A stretch of 7,280 bases of DNA from the NCBI GenBank assembly GCA_017622635.1, contig JAGAQS010000183.1:1-7280 (forward strand). Reading direction: 5' to 3'. A program made the position numbers and the translations under genes. The notes under the pieces were generated by a model. That model searched no databases, was not told where the DNA came from, and saw only the letters and a program-made list of their open reading frames with translations. Positions 1 through 5,496 of this stretch are shown here, piece by piece. The DNA is from Ruminococcus sp. Its GTDB lineage: Bacteria > Bacillota > Clostridia > Oscillospirales > Ruminococcaceae. The stretch's first letter is position 1. Every line of letters starts with the position of its first letter.

Positions 1-57
1 GTCCACTATTTCAGGACCTATGCCGTCACCTTTAAGAAGTGCAATATTAAACTCCAT
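1..57 (-). CDS. leuB: 3-isopropylmalate dehydrogenase, N-terminal fragment (cut by window edge)
   Basis: Only the first 19 codons are present, and the gene continues past the left edge. They read MEFNIALLKGDGIGPEIVD, the N-terminal strand and the GDGIGPEI turn conserved in 3-isopropylmalate and isocitrate dehydrogenases. The position directly downstream of leuC and leuD makes LeuB the natural choice. LeuB oxidises and decarboxylates 3-isopropylmalate to 2-ketoisocaproate with NAD+ in the cytoplasm, the penultimate step of leucine synthesis. The ATG at 55-57 is preceded by AAAAAGGAGAG (66-76), with GGAG about ten bases from the start. The gap to the preceding gene (stop at 75) is 17 bases, so it is probably co-transcribed. 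Isocitrate or tartrate dehydrogenase relatives share the motif, but the context argues against them. Confidence 0.9.
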   Translation of the reverse strand, partial: MEFNIALLKGDGIGPEIVD

Positions 58-74
58 TTCTATAACTCTCCTTT

Positions 75-515
75 TTATAAATATTCTTCAATATCAGCTC
101 CTACATAAGCAAGACTACCGTTTTTTATTACAAATCCGACAACCTCGCCCCAGTCGCCCTCTCCCTCAATTACATAGGATATTCCATCATCTTCGGGAAT
201 GTCAACAATCATTGAAGTAAACCAGCAGTATTCAAGAATTTCCCTGACGTTTTCAATTTCAGGAAGTTCAAAGTCCTCGTTAACACCGTAATCCTCATGA
301 CAACTTTCGATAAGTCCGTAACAGATTTCGTCAATCACATCATCAGAAAGTGAATTGAAATGCTCAATACAATCTTCTGCATAATCAAGAGAATTAAAAT
401 AAATCAGCATTTCAGCAGAATTTTCATTCCTGAAAATTCTGCTTGTGAAAATACCTTCTAAAATACTACCGTCAGGTAAATTTGCAGAAAGATTTCTGAT
501 TAACTCTCTTTTCAT
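75..515 (-). CDS. Small acidic protein of unknown function between leuD and leuB
   Basis: The protein has 146 residues and is not a known leucine-pathway enzyme. It is strongly acidic (34 Asp/Glu against 7 Lys/Arg by my count), with no signal peptide or membrane segment, so it is probably cytoplasmic. The C-terminal third, [22 protein letters not shown] (residues 117-138), has the Asp-Trp, Gly, 'internal strand, turn, strand, Gly' rhythm of small clostridial proteins annotated with DUFs such as DUF6985. That likeness is from memory and tentative. Its ATG overlaps the leuD stop by four bases (ATGA, 512-515), and GAGGG (525-529) inside the end of leuD serves as ribosome binding site, so translation is probably coupled to leuD. 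The leuB start follows 17 bases after its stop. A free-standing immunity-type protein or a small regulator are both possible. Confidence 0.8.
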   Translation of the reverse strand: MKRELIRNLSANLPDGSILEGIFTSRIFRNENSAEMLIYFNSLDYAEDCIEHFNSLSDDVIDEICYGLIESCHEDYGVNEDFELPEIENVREILEYCWFTSMIVDIPEDDGISYVIEGEGDWGEVVGFVIKNGSLAYVGADIEEYL

Positions 516-1006
516 TTGATAATACCCTCAGCTATTGAATTAATCAGACCGCCGTTTTCAATGATTTTCTGTACAAACTCCGGAAACGGTTCTGTTTTGT
601 ACTCCTTGCCTGTAGTAAGGTTGCGGATAATACCGTTGTCCATGTCAGCCTCTACCTTGTCGCCCTCACTGATACCGTCAACGGCTTCGGAACACTCAAC
701 AATAGCAAGTCCTATATTTATAGAGTTTCTGTAGAAAATTCGTGCAAAACTCTTTGCGATTACAAGTGAAATACCGCTTGCCTTTATAGCGATAGGTGCG
801 TGTTCACGTGACGAACCACAACCGAAATTGAAACCTGCTGTAATAATATCACCCTGCTGAACTCTTGTGACAAAAGTCTTGTCCAAATCTTCCATACAGT
901 GAGAAGCAAGTTCAGCATGGTCACTTGTGTTGAGATAACGTGCAGGAATAATTACGTCTGTATCAACGTTATCACCGTATTTAATAACATTACCCTCATA
1001 CTTCAT
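512..1006 (-). CDS. leuD: 3-isopropylmalate dehydratase, small subunit
   Basis: At 164 residues it matches the short LeuD of clostridia and archaea and is full length. Visible motifs are [15 protein letters not shown] (11-25), [11 protein letters not shown] (61-71), which forms the substrate-binding swivel loop, and [15 protein letters not shown] (86-100). It pairs with LeuC to convert 2-isopropylmalate to 3-isopropylmalate through a dehydration and rehydration; the iron-sulfur cluster is carried by LeuC. The start overlaps the end of leuC by 11 bases, and GGGAGGT at 1015-1021, inside leuC, lies eight bases upstream. This indicates coupled translation, which fits a 1:1 complex. A homoaconitase small subunit has the same fold and cannot be excluded from the protein alone, but the neighbouring leuB-like start supports the leucine pathway. 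Confidence 0.95.
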   Translation of the reverse strand: MKYEGNVIKYGDNVDTDVIIPARYLNTSDHAELASHCMEDLDKTFVTRVQQGDIITAGFNFGCGSSREHAPIAIKASGISLVIAKSFARIFYRNSINIGLAIVECSEAVDGISEGDKVEADMDNGIIRNLTTGKEYKTEPFPEFVQKIIENGGLINSIAEGIIK

Positions 1007-2270
1007 AGTTCATAACCTCCCAAGGACTTGAAATTTTTCCCGTGATTGCACTTGCGGCAGCTACAGCAGGACTTGCAAGGTATATTTCAGATTCAACGTG
1101 TCCCATACGTCCAACAAAGTTACGGTTTGTGGTTGCAACGGCACGCTCACCCTTTGCAAGTATTCCCATATGTCCGCCCAAACACGGTCCGCAGGTAGGA
1201 GTTGAAACAACCGCACCGCTTTCAATGAATATCTTCAGAAGCCCCTGCTCCATAGCGTCAAGGTAAATCTGCTGGGTTGCCGGAATTACTATTACACGCA
1301 CATTCTTTGCACACTGTCTGCCTTTCATGATTTCAGCGGCTTCCTGCAAATCCTCAAGTCTGCCGTTTGTGCATGAACCGATTACAACCTGATTTATTTC
1401 AATGTCACCGAACTGGTCAAAAGTCTTTGCGTTTTCGGGAAGATGCGGGAATGATACAGTCGGTTCGATTTCAGAAAGGTTTATATCTATAACTTCGTCG
1501 TAAACTGCGTCAGCGTCTGCCTTGTAAACAACGGGTTCTTTTGCACCGTGTGACTTTACATATTCAAGTGTTATATCATCAACTTCAAAAATACCATTCT
1601 TTGCACCTGCTTCAATAGCCATGTTTGCAATACAAAGACGGTCACTCATACTGAGTGAAGAGAGACCCTCGCCCGTGAACTCCATTGAACGATACAAAGC
1701 ACCGTCAACGCCTATTTTTCCGATAATGTGAAGTATAACGTCCTTGCCTGAAACATACTTGCGGAGTTTTCCCATGAGATTGAATTTTATTGCAGACGGT
1801 ACTTTAAACCATGCCTTGCCTATTGCCATACCGCAAGCCATATCAGTTGAACCGACACCCGTTGAAAATGCACCCAATGCACCATATGTGCAGGTGTGTG
1901 AATCCGCACCGATTACAACGTTTCCCGAAGTAACAAGCCCTTTTTCGGGGAGGAGTGCGTGTTCAATGCCCATTTTTCCGACATCATAGAAATGCGTTAC
2001 CTCTTTTTCACCACAGAAATCACGGCACATTTTACACTGTTCAGCAGCTTTGATGTCCTTGTTAGGTGCGAAATGGTCCATAACCATTGTCACCTTGTCT
2101 TTGTCAAATACACTGTCTTTATTAAGTTTTGAAAATTCCTTTATAGCAACAGGTGATGTTATGTCGTTACCAAGAACCAAATCCAGATTTGCAAGAATAA
2201 GCTGTCCTGCCTGAACCGATTCAAGTCCTGCATGAGATGCAAGAATTTTCTGAGTCATTGTCATACCCAT
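996..2270 (-). CDS. leuC: 3-isopropylmalate dehydratase, large subunit (type 2)
   Basis: The protein has 424 residues, the usual size of the type 2 LeuC/homoaconitase large subunit; the E. coli type is about 466. It starts [15 protein letters not shown], as members of this class do. Catalytic-fold motifs include the [20 protein letters not shown] stretch (122-141), [12 protein letters not shown] (297-308) and PTCGPCLGG (358-366). Cys300, Cys360 and Cys363 are the expected ligands of the [4Fe-4S] cluster. With LeuD it isomerises 2-isopropylmalate to 3-isopropylmalate in the cytoplasm. In-frame ATGs also occur at 2264 and 2258, but AAAGGA (2283-2288) is 12 bases from the ATG at 2270, so that start is preferred. 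The 87-base AT-rich gap upstream could hold a promoter. Its 3' end overlaps leuD by 11 bases. Confidence 0.96.
   Translation of the reverse strand: MGMTMTQKILASHAGLESVQAGQLILANLDLVLGNDITSPVAIKEFSKLNKDSVFDKDKVTMVMDHFAPNKDIKAAEQCKMCRDFCGEKEVTHFYDVGKMGIEHALLPEKGLVTSGNVVIGADSHTCTYGALGAFSTGVGSTDMACGMAIGKAWFKVPSAIKFNLMGKLRKYVSGKDVILHIIGKIGVDGALYRSMEFTGEGLSSLSMSDRLCIANMAIEAGAKNGIFEVDDITLEYVKSHGAKEPVVYKADADAVYDEVIDINLSEIEPTVSFPHLPENAKTFDQFGDIEINQVVIGSCTNGRLEDLQEAAEIMKGRQCAKNVRVIVIPATQQIYLDAMEQGLLKIFIESGAVVSTPTCGPCLGGHMGILAKGERAVATTNRNFVGRMGHVESEIYLASPAVAAASAITGKISSPWEVMNYEV
1015..1021 (-). promoter_or_regulatory. leuD: Ribosome binding site of leuD, inside leuC
   Basis: The minus strand reads GGGAGGT eight bases before the leuD ATG (1004-1006), within the last codons of leuC. 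It supports the overlapping start and translational coupling of the two subunits. Confidence 0.8.
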
Positions 2271-2357
2271 TTTTCAAATCATTCCTTTCAGAAATTTTTT
2301 ATTATAAATCTTTATTGCATAAGCAAATCAGAATTTATAGTTTAATTTAAATACTAT
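2271..2357 (-). promoter_or_regulatory. AT-rich gap before leuC with a weak -10-like site
   Basis: This 87-base gap is one of only two looser joints in the gene string. On the minus strand it contains TATAAT (2301-2306), a perfect -10 hexamer, about 30 bases before the leuC ATG. No good -35 partner is present: the best is TTTGCT at a short 15-base spacing. ATAGT and ACTAT also form an 11-base-loop inverted repeat just after the upstream gene, but no U-run follows, so I do not call a terminator. An internal promoter for leuCD is possible but unproven in a sequence this AT-rich. Confidence 0.25.
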
Positions 2358-2927
2358 TTATTTTTTCTGTACAATCCAGTAATCTTTATATGCATATCCG
2401 TCATGTGTACCAATCATAAGGTTTTCTGACTTGATAAAACCGAATTTCTTTACCGCCCTTATTCTTTCAACAGCATAACACGGAACTTTTGTTATTATTT
2501 CATAACAATCAAACATTTCAAAAGCCGACGGAACAATAACAGTTAAAATTTCAGAAAGTATATTTTCCTGTTCATAATCACTTTTCACATCAAGACGCAA
2601 AACACCATTACCATTAAAATCGTCGTCTGAATCTCGGCGAAACAGTTCGACCGTTCCGACTGCTTTATTTACAGATTTATCAATTAAAGTAAATCTTACA
2701 AAATACCGTTTCTGATATGAAAACTCCCAGAATTTTACAGCTTCAGACATTTTTTCTTTTGTAGGATAATAAAAATTATCTCCGTTGCAGTTATCACTGT
2801 TAAAGAAAGGTAATGCATTTTTATCACTGTATACTTCAAGCAGGTCTGAAATATCCTTTTCAGAAACAAACCTTAACAGATAATTTTTATTTTCAAGTAC
2901 AGGACATTTTTCATATACATCTGACAT
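2358..2927 (-). CDS. GNAT-fold acetyltransferase, divergent RimJ/RimL-like
   Basis: The call is a GNAT N-acetyltransferase of the RimL-like branch, 189 residues from the chosen start. The N-terminal strand NYLLRFVSEKDISDLLEVYSD (15-35) is the usual 'LRF/LRP...D...L' opening, AVGTVELFRR (89-98) is the central strand, and VERIRAVKKFGFIKSE (153-168) is the 'A..ALeklGF' motif. The acetyl-CoA loop is odd: where most family members have R/Q-x-x-G-x-G/A this one has DYEQENILSEIL (117-128), with no glycine. It may bind CoA differently or be non-catalytic. The substrate is unknown. The frame stays open to a TTG at 2996, but the ATG at 2925-2927 has GGAGG (2935-2939) seven bases upstream, and MSDVYEKCP is a typical start of this family. 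The 23-residue extension is therefore rejected. Confidence 0.82.
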   Translation of the reverse strand: MSDVYEKCPVLENKNYLLRFVSEKDISDLLEVYSDKNALPFFNSDNCNGDNFYYPTKEKMSEAVKFWEFSYQKRYFVRFTLIDKSVNKAVGTVELFRRDSDDDFNGNGVLRLDVKSDYEQENILSEILTVIVPSAFEMFDCYEIITKVPCYAVERIRAVKKFGFIKSENLMIGTHDGYAYKDYWIVQKK

Positions 2928-2934
2928 AATAAAA

Positions 2935-2939
2935 CCTCC
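2935..2939 (-). promoter_or_regulatory. Ribosome binding site that fixes the start at 2927
   Basis: The minus strand reads CGGAGG here, seven bases before the ATG at 2925-2927. It favours this ATG over the upstream in-frame TTG at 2996. Confidence 0.8.
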
Positions 2940-2959
2940 GATAAACCTATTTCTTGTTA

Positions 2960-2987
2960 GTAATCTGTAAACAAATACAGCTATTAC
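2960..2987 (-). repeat. Bulged inverted repeat (hairpin)
   Basis: Two stem segments, GTAAT and CTGTA, pair with TACAG and ATTAC around the six-base loop TTTGTT (minus strand), with a two-base AG bulge between the segments on one side. That gives ten base pairs. No run of U follows, so it is not a standard terminator. It ends 20 bases before the GGAGG of the downstream gene, so an effect on translation or RNA stability is possible. Confidence 0.55.
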
Positions 2988-3022
2988 ATCGGTCAACGCT
3001 CACAGTATATACTCCCCCGAAT

Positions 3023-3445
3023 TCAGCGTTTCCACAACATAGTATATTCAGTCTGCAATGTATCGCTGTCTGTTCCTGTTGATTCAATTATAAAATCGGA
3101 TTTTTCATAAAACCTTACAGCAGACTTATTTTTTTCATAAACTGATAAAACCAGTCTGTTACGGATTTCCTTTACAAAATTAAGAAGAGCCGTTCCGATA
3201 CCTTTTGACCTGTATGGTTTGTCAACAAATATTCCTGCAATATAATCACCGTCAAGTCCGATAAAACCTTTTATTATACCACCGCTTTCACAGACATATA
3301 CTTCCGCCTGCTGTATCATATCCATAACATTATTGTAATTGTCTTTCCAGTAGTCAGGATTTACAAAATCGTGCGAATCAATATTCGATTCAAGCCATAT
3401 GGTCATTACACGGTTAATATCATTCTTGTTAAATTTTCTTATCAT
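3023..3445 (-). CDS. GNAT N-acetyltransferase, YiaC-like
   Basis: The protein has 140 residues and covers the whole GNAT fold. MIRKFNKNDINRVMTIWLES (1-20) and the segment HDFVNPDYWKDNY (25-37) resemble YiaC/YjaB-type acetyltransferases. Strand beta4 and the acetyl-CoA pyrophosphate loop are IFVDKPYRSKGIGTALL (72-88), with the intact R-x-K-G-I-G signature at 79-84. SVYEKNKSAVRFYEKSDF (101-118) is the motif B region with the usual Tyr113. It is expected to transfer acetyl from acetyl-CoA to an amine on a protein or small molecule; the substrate cannot be told. The start overlaps the preceding gene by 17 bases. No strong ribosome binding site is seen (only AAAAGA), so translation may be coupled. 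A 95-base gap follows. Confidence 0.9.
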   Translation of the reverse strand: MIRKFNKNDINRVMTIWLESNIDSHDFVNPDYWKDNYNNVMDMIQQAEVYVCESGGIIKGFIGLDGDYIAGIFVDKPYRSKGIGTALLNFVKEIRNRLVLSVYEKNKSAVRFYEKSDFIIESTGTDSDTLQTEYTMLWKR

Positions 3446-3974
3446 AGTCTTTTAATACAATACCTAAATAGTAATACAGGCTATAGAAATAATTTTCATC
3501 GGACATGAAACTTTCGTCGTATTCTTCCAGATAATCCTCCAAATCATCTTCCGTCAGACCCTCAGCAAGATATTCTTCGGGTAACAGATATTCTTCGTCA
3601 AGCATATCGGAAAAACTCGGTAAAGGTTCAGCGTGTTCCATACTTTCCGTATCGTCAAGTATTTCAAGATAATAGTCAAAATCTTCATTGAACTTTTCAA
3701 TAATCCATTTTGCTTCGGGAGTATCTGTCTTTTTTGCCTTTTCACAGATTCTTACAAGAAAAACAAGTGCAAACGGAGCAGGTGCAAACATTGTTGACTG
3801 ATGTTCAAAATCAGAAATTTTATTCCATGCATTTTTAACTTCGTCAAGGTTTTCCATTTTGTCAAGAATACTGAGATATTCGGGATATTTTTCAGCCGTA
3901 CCGTAAGCCGTTACCATTCTGTTCCACGGAATATCATCTATATTCAGACTATTTATATACTCTTTAATGTCCAT
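3429..3974 (-). CDS. Very acidic HEAT-like, immunity-like protein
   Basis: The protein has 181 residues from the chosen start, with 45 Asp/Glu against 15 Lys/Arg by my count. The N-terminal half is helical. It opens with IDDIPWNRMVTAYGTAEKYP (12-31) and has AWNKISDFEHQSTMFAPAPF (49-68) followed by ALVFLVRI. The order 'Ala, spacer, His-Gln-x-Thr, Ala-x-Pro, Phe-Leu' resembles small HEAT-repeat-like proteins found as orphan or toxin-linked immunity factors; this is a family resemblance from memory, not a firm assignment. The C-terminal half is dominated by Asp, Glu and Tyr and includes a short duplicated EEYL unit. The frame is open to a TTG at 3980, but that lies only three bases from AAGGAGG (3984-3990), while the ATG at 3972-3974 is nine bases away, so the ATG is chosen. 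No catalytic motif is visible. Confidence 0.82.
   Translation of the reverse strand: MDIKEYINSLNIDDIPWNRMVTAYGTAEKYPEYLSILDKMENLDEVKNAWNKISDFEHQSTMFAPAPFALVFLVRICEKAKKTDTPEAKWIIEKFNEDFDYYLEILDDTESMEHAEPLPSFSDMLDEEYLLPEEYLAEGLTEDDLEDYLEEYDESFMSDENYFYSLYYYLGIVLKDYDKKI
3568..3597 (-). repeat. 18-base-period direct repeat inside the acidic protein gene
   Basis: The 12-mer agatattcttcg (plus strand) occurs at 3568-3579 and 3586-3597, one period of 18 bases apart. On the coding strand it encodes EEYL twice in frame (EEYLLP then EEYLAE). It looks like a small internal duplication or convergent acidic coding. Confidence 0.6.
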
Positions 3975-3983
3975 AATCAAACA

Positions 3984-3990
3984 CCTCCTT
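3984..3990 (-). promoter_or_regulatory. Strong ribosome binding site that fixes the start at 3974
   Basis: The minus strand reads AAGGAGG, a near-perfect match to the 16S anti-SD. It is nine bases from the ATG at 3972-3974 but only three from the alternative TTG at 3980. It directly abuts the stop of the preceding VOC gene (3992-3994). Confidence 0.85.
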
Positions 3991-3991
3991 A

Positions 3992-4375
3992 TTATACAGT
4001 AATTTCAATTAAATTTCCCTCAAAACCGACTATACAGCTTTCATAATATCCGTCACCCGTTGTACGTGGTTCACTTACAACCGTGTAACCGTCCGCCTTT
4101 AATTCAGCGGTCAGACGGTCAACATTTTCGGCACTTCCCACACTCAACGCAATATGTGAATAACCTGTCCTTTCGGATTTTTCGGAACTACGTGTTATCT
4201 GTGGTCTGTTCATTATCTCAAGCCTTGCACCACCGTCAAATGTAAGAAAATATGACCTGAAATCAGTTTTTTTGTTATGATATATATCGTTCGGAACAGC
4301 ATTGAAGTATTTTACAAAAAAATCTTTTGCCCTTTCCAAGTCCTCAACATACATAGCAACATGTTCAATTTTCAT
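3992..4375 (-). CDS. VOC superfamily (glyoxalase/bleomycin-resistance fold) protein
   Basis: The 127 residues comprise two beta-alpha-beta-beta-beta modules, the full size of a single-chain VOC domain that dimerises. [20 protein letters not shown] (1-20) opens module one and GYSHIALSV (71-79) opens module two. The four metal-ligand positions are filled: His5, Glu53 (RLEIM), His74 and Glu124 (NLIEITV). This predicts a working metal site, as in glyoxalase I-type lyases and isomerases or metallothiol transferases. The substrate is not determined. Resistance to a thiol-reactive drug, detoxification of an aldehyde and an uncharacterised isomerase are all open. The ribosome binding site GGGAG (4383-4387) is seven bases from the ATG. 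The gaps to the neighbours are 21 bases upstream and 17 downstream. Confidence 0.92.
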   Translation of the reverse strand: MKIEHVAMYVEDLERAKDFFVKYFNAVPNDIYHNKKTDFRSYFLTFDGGARLEIMNRPQITRSSEKSERTGYSHIALSVGSAENVDRLTAELKADGYTVVSEPRTTGDGYYESCIVGFEGNLIEITV

Positions 4376-4396
4376 TTATATTCTCCCTATATAAAT

Positions 4397-4816
4397 TTAT
4401 ATTACATAACTGTCAATTCCGTCAAAAACAAATTCTGCTGTTTCTTCTTCATAATACAAATGAACGTCCAAACCTAAATAATCGTCTTTATATCCTAAAT
4501 CAGTACCGATAAAAGCAGTATCAACCGAAAGATAATTTATATCTTCAAAGTAAATTTCTCTTACATACCATTCACCGGTAAGAAAACATTTTCGTGGAAA
4601 CATATCCTCCTCATCATTAAATAAATTTTCATCATCTATGTATGCGGTGATTTCATTTTCCACTATTTTCATTATAGCATCAAAGTGTTTATTAAAAAGT
4701 TTTTCCAGTTCAGTATTACTGAAAATACGTCTTGTTTCAAGTTTATTCTGATATGACACATAATCATTATTTTCATTCGGAACATCAAAAAATATCTGTT
4801 TAAGAGCGATTTCCAT
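4397..4816 (-). CDS. Acidic protein of unknown function
   Basis: I do not recognise this 139-residue protein. It has 32 Asp/Glu against 11 Lys/Arg by my count, many aromatic residues (Phe, Tyr), and no signal peptide or transmembrane segment. A helical N-terminal half (to about residue 60) is followed by an acidic linker DDENLFNDEEDMFPR (61-75) and a strand-rich C-terminal part ending FVFDGIDSYVI. The region is very AT-rich: 16 of 60 bases are G or C in 4621-4680. The ribosome binding site is weak (only GTGAG about ten bases upstream), and the start lies 18 bases after the stop of the SMI1-like gene, so it may be translated by coupling. Its setting among other small acidic proteins suggests, without proving, an immunity-type role. 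Confidence 0.78.
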   Translation of the reverse strand: MEIALKQIFFDVPNENNDYVSYQNKLETRRIFSNTELEKLFNKHFDAIMKIVENEITAYIDDENLFNDEEDMFPRKCFLTGEWYVREIYFEDINYLSVDTAFIGTDLGYKDDYLGLDVHLYYEEETAEFVFDGIDSYVI

Positions 4817-4834
4817 AATAATTCAACTCACAAT

Positions 4835-5476
4835 CTATTTATGTGAATAATATCCATATTCAATAAGTTTCTTAATCATGCCCACAGTTTCATTATAAAG
4901 ATACTTACAAAAATCTTTCGCCTTAAAACGCATAACTTTTTCAATATCCTGAACGGTTACAGTTTCTTCATCAAAATCAAACATTTCTTCATGGTCAATC
5001 TTATAGATTCCACAGTCGTTATTATTTTCGTCAAACTTCATGCAGAACAGAAAACCGTACTGATTATCCCAGCTAAACGGCAGATAACCGAATTTTATCA
5101 TCAGTTCATTGTAAGCCTCATAAATACCTATCATTTTGGCTTTCGGCACATTTCCCGAAAGATTTCTCTGCCAGTCCCACAAATGATAGTATGATGTATA
5201 ATATGCTTTCAGTGGGTCGGGCAGGCGTATTCCTATTACTTTTTCAAGTTGTGCAATATCTTCTTCCGTAACGTCCGACGGTATCATTTTCCATGTTCTG
5301 AGTTCCAAATGGTTATATTCTTCGTCAAATTCCACTTCACCCGTAAACATTCCGTCGGGAATTTCCGTATCACCCAAAACCTGTATTTCAGATTTGTCAT
5401 AAACTTTAAGCAGTTCATAATATTCATCAAGGATTTTTCTGATTTCAATGCGGTATTCTTCTACAGACTTACTCAT
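4835..5476 (-). CDS. SMI1/KNR4 (SUKH)-family protein
   Basis: The protein has 213 residues. The SUKH core spans about 66-195: VTEEDIAQLEKVIGIRLPDP (69-88) followed by LKAYYTSYYHLW (89-100) is the family's opening 'I..LE..lg..LP..l..fY', and LPFSWDNQYGFLFCMKFDEN (132-151) is the central strand with the 'LP...' and 'aspartate after strand' pattern. DFCKYLYNETVGMIKK (188-203) matches the closing 'F..FL' helix. The N-terminal 65 residues form a helical segment followed by an extended strand-rich segment of unclear role. Bacterial SUKH proteins are mostly immunity proteins that bind nuclease or other toxins, usually beside a toxin gene; none is seen here. The ribosome binding site AGGAAG (5484-5489) lies seven bases from the ATG, and the gap to ilvD is 20 bases. 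Confidence 0.85.
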   Translation of the reverse strand: MSKSVEEYRIEIRKILDEYYELLKVYDKSEIQVLGDTEIPDGMFTGEVEFDEEYNHLELRTWKMIPSDVTEEDIAQLEKVIGIRLPDPLKAYYTSYYHLWDWQRNLSGNVPKAKMIGIYEAYNELMIKFGYLPFSWDNQYGFLFCMKFDENNNDCGIYKIDHEEMFDFDEETVTVQDIEKVMRFKAKDFCKYLYNETVGMIKKLIEYGYYSHK

Positions 5477-5496
5477 GTCATAACTTCCTGTATTAT

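Larger units (their letters stand above)
2928..3022 (-). other. 95-base non-coding gap between the two GNAT genes
   Basis: Once the GNAT start is set at 2927, this is the longest gap in the window. On the minus strand it carries a G-run (CGGGGGAG near 3012-3019), a 10-base palindrome AGTATATACT (3004-3013), a -35-like TTGACC (2991-2996) without a good -10 partner, a bulged hairpin (2960-2987), and then the GNAT ribosome binding site. No open frame within it looks like a gene. It could be a small regulatory leader, a short dispersed repeat, or a scar from cassette gain. Confidence 0.5.

Noticed and set aside
2315..2326. TTGC-ATAA-GCAA dyad upstream of leuC as an operator
   Set aside because: Only four base pairs in a very AT-rich stretch; expected by chance.
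2960..2987. Intrinsic terminator
   Set aside because: The stem is AT-rich with a bulge and no U-run follows it on the minus strand.
2928..2996. 23-residue N-terminal extension of the GNAT frame, starting at a TTG
   Set aside because: The ATG at 2925-2927 has a well-spaced GGAGG and a family-like N-terminus, while the extension has no ribosome binding site in the right place and no family resemblance.
2956..2997. Integron attC-like site (GTT...AAC ends with a bulged stem)
   Set aside because: The outer triplets are in the opposite order to attC (GTT left, AAC right), the R-box consensus is not met and no integrase is visible.
2957..3012. Short GTG-started frame behind the GGGGGAG run between the GNAT genes
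   Set aside because: About 19 codons only. The spacing to the G-run is acceptable, but nothing else supports translation.
3554..3745. Second minus-strand frame inside the acidic gene
   Set aside because: It overlaps the supported gene fully in another frame and has no ribosome binding site or family resemblance.
3975..3980. TTG at 3978-3980 as start of the acidic HEAT-like gene
   Set aside because: It lies only three bases from the AAGGAGG site. The ATG at 3974 has normal nine-base spacing.
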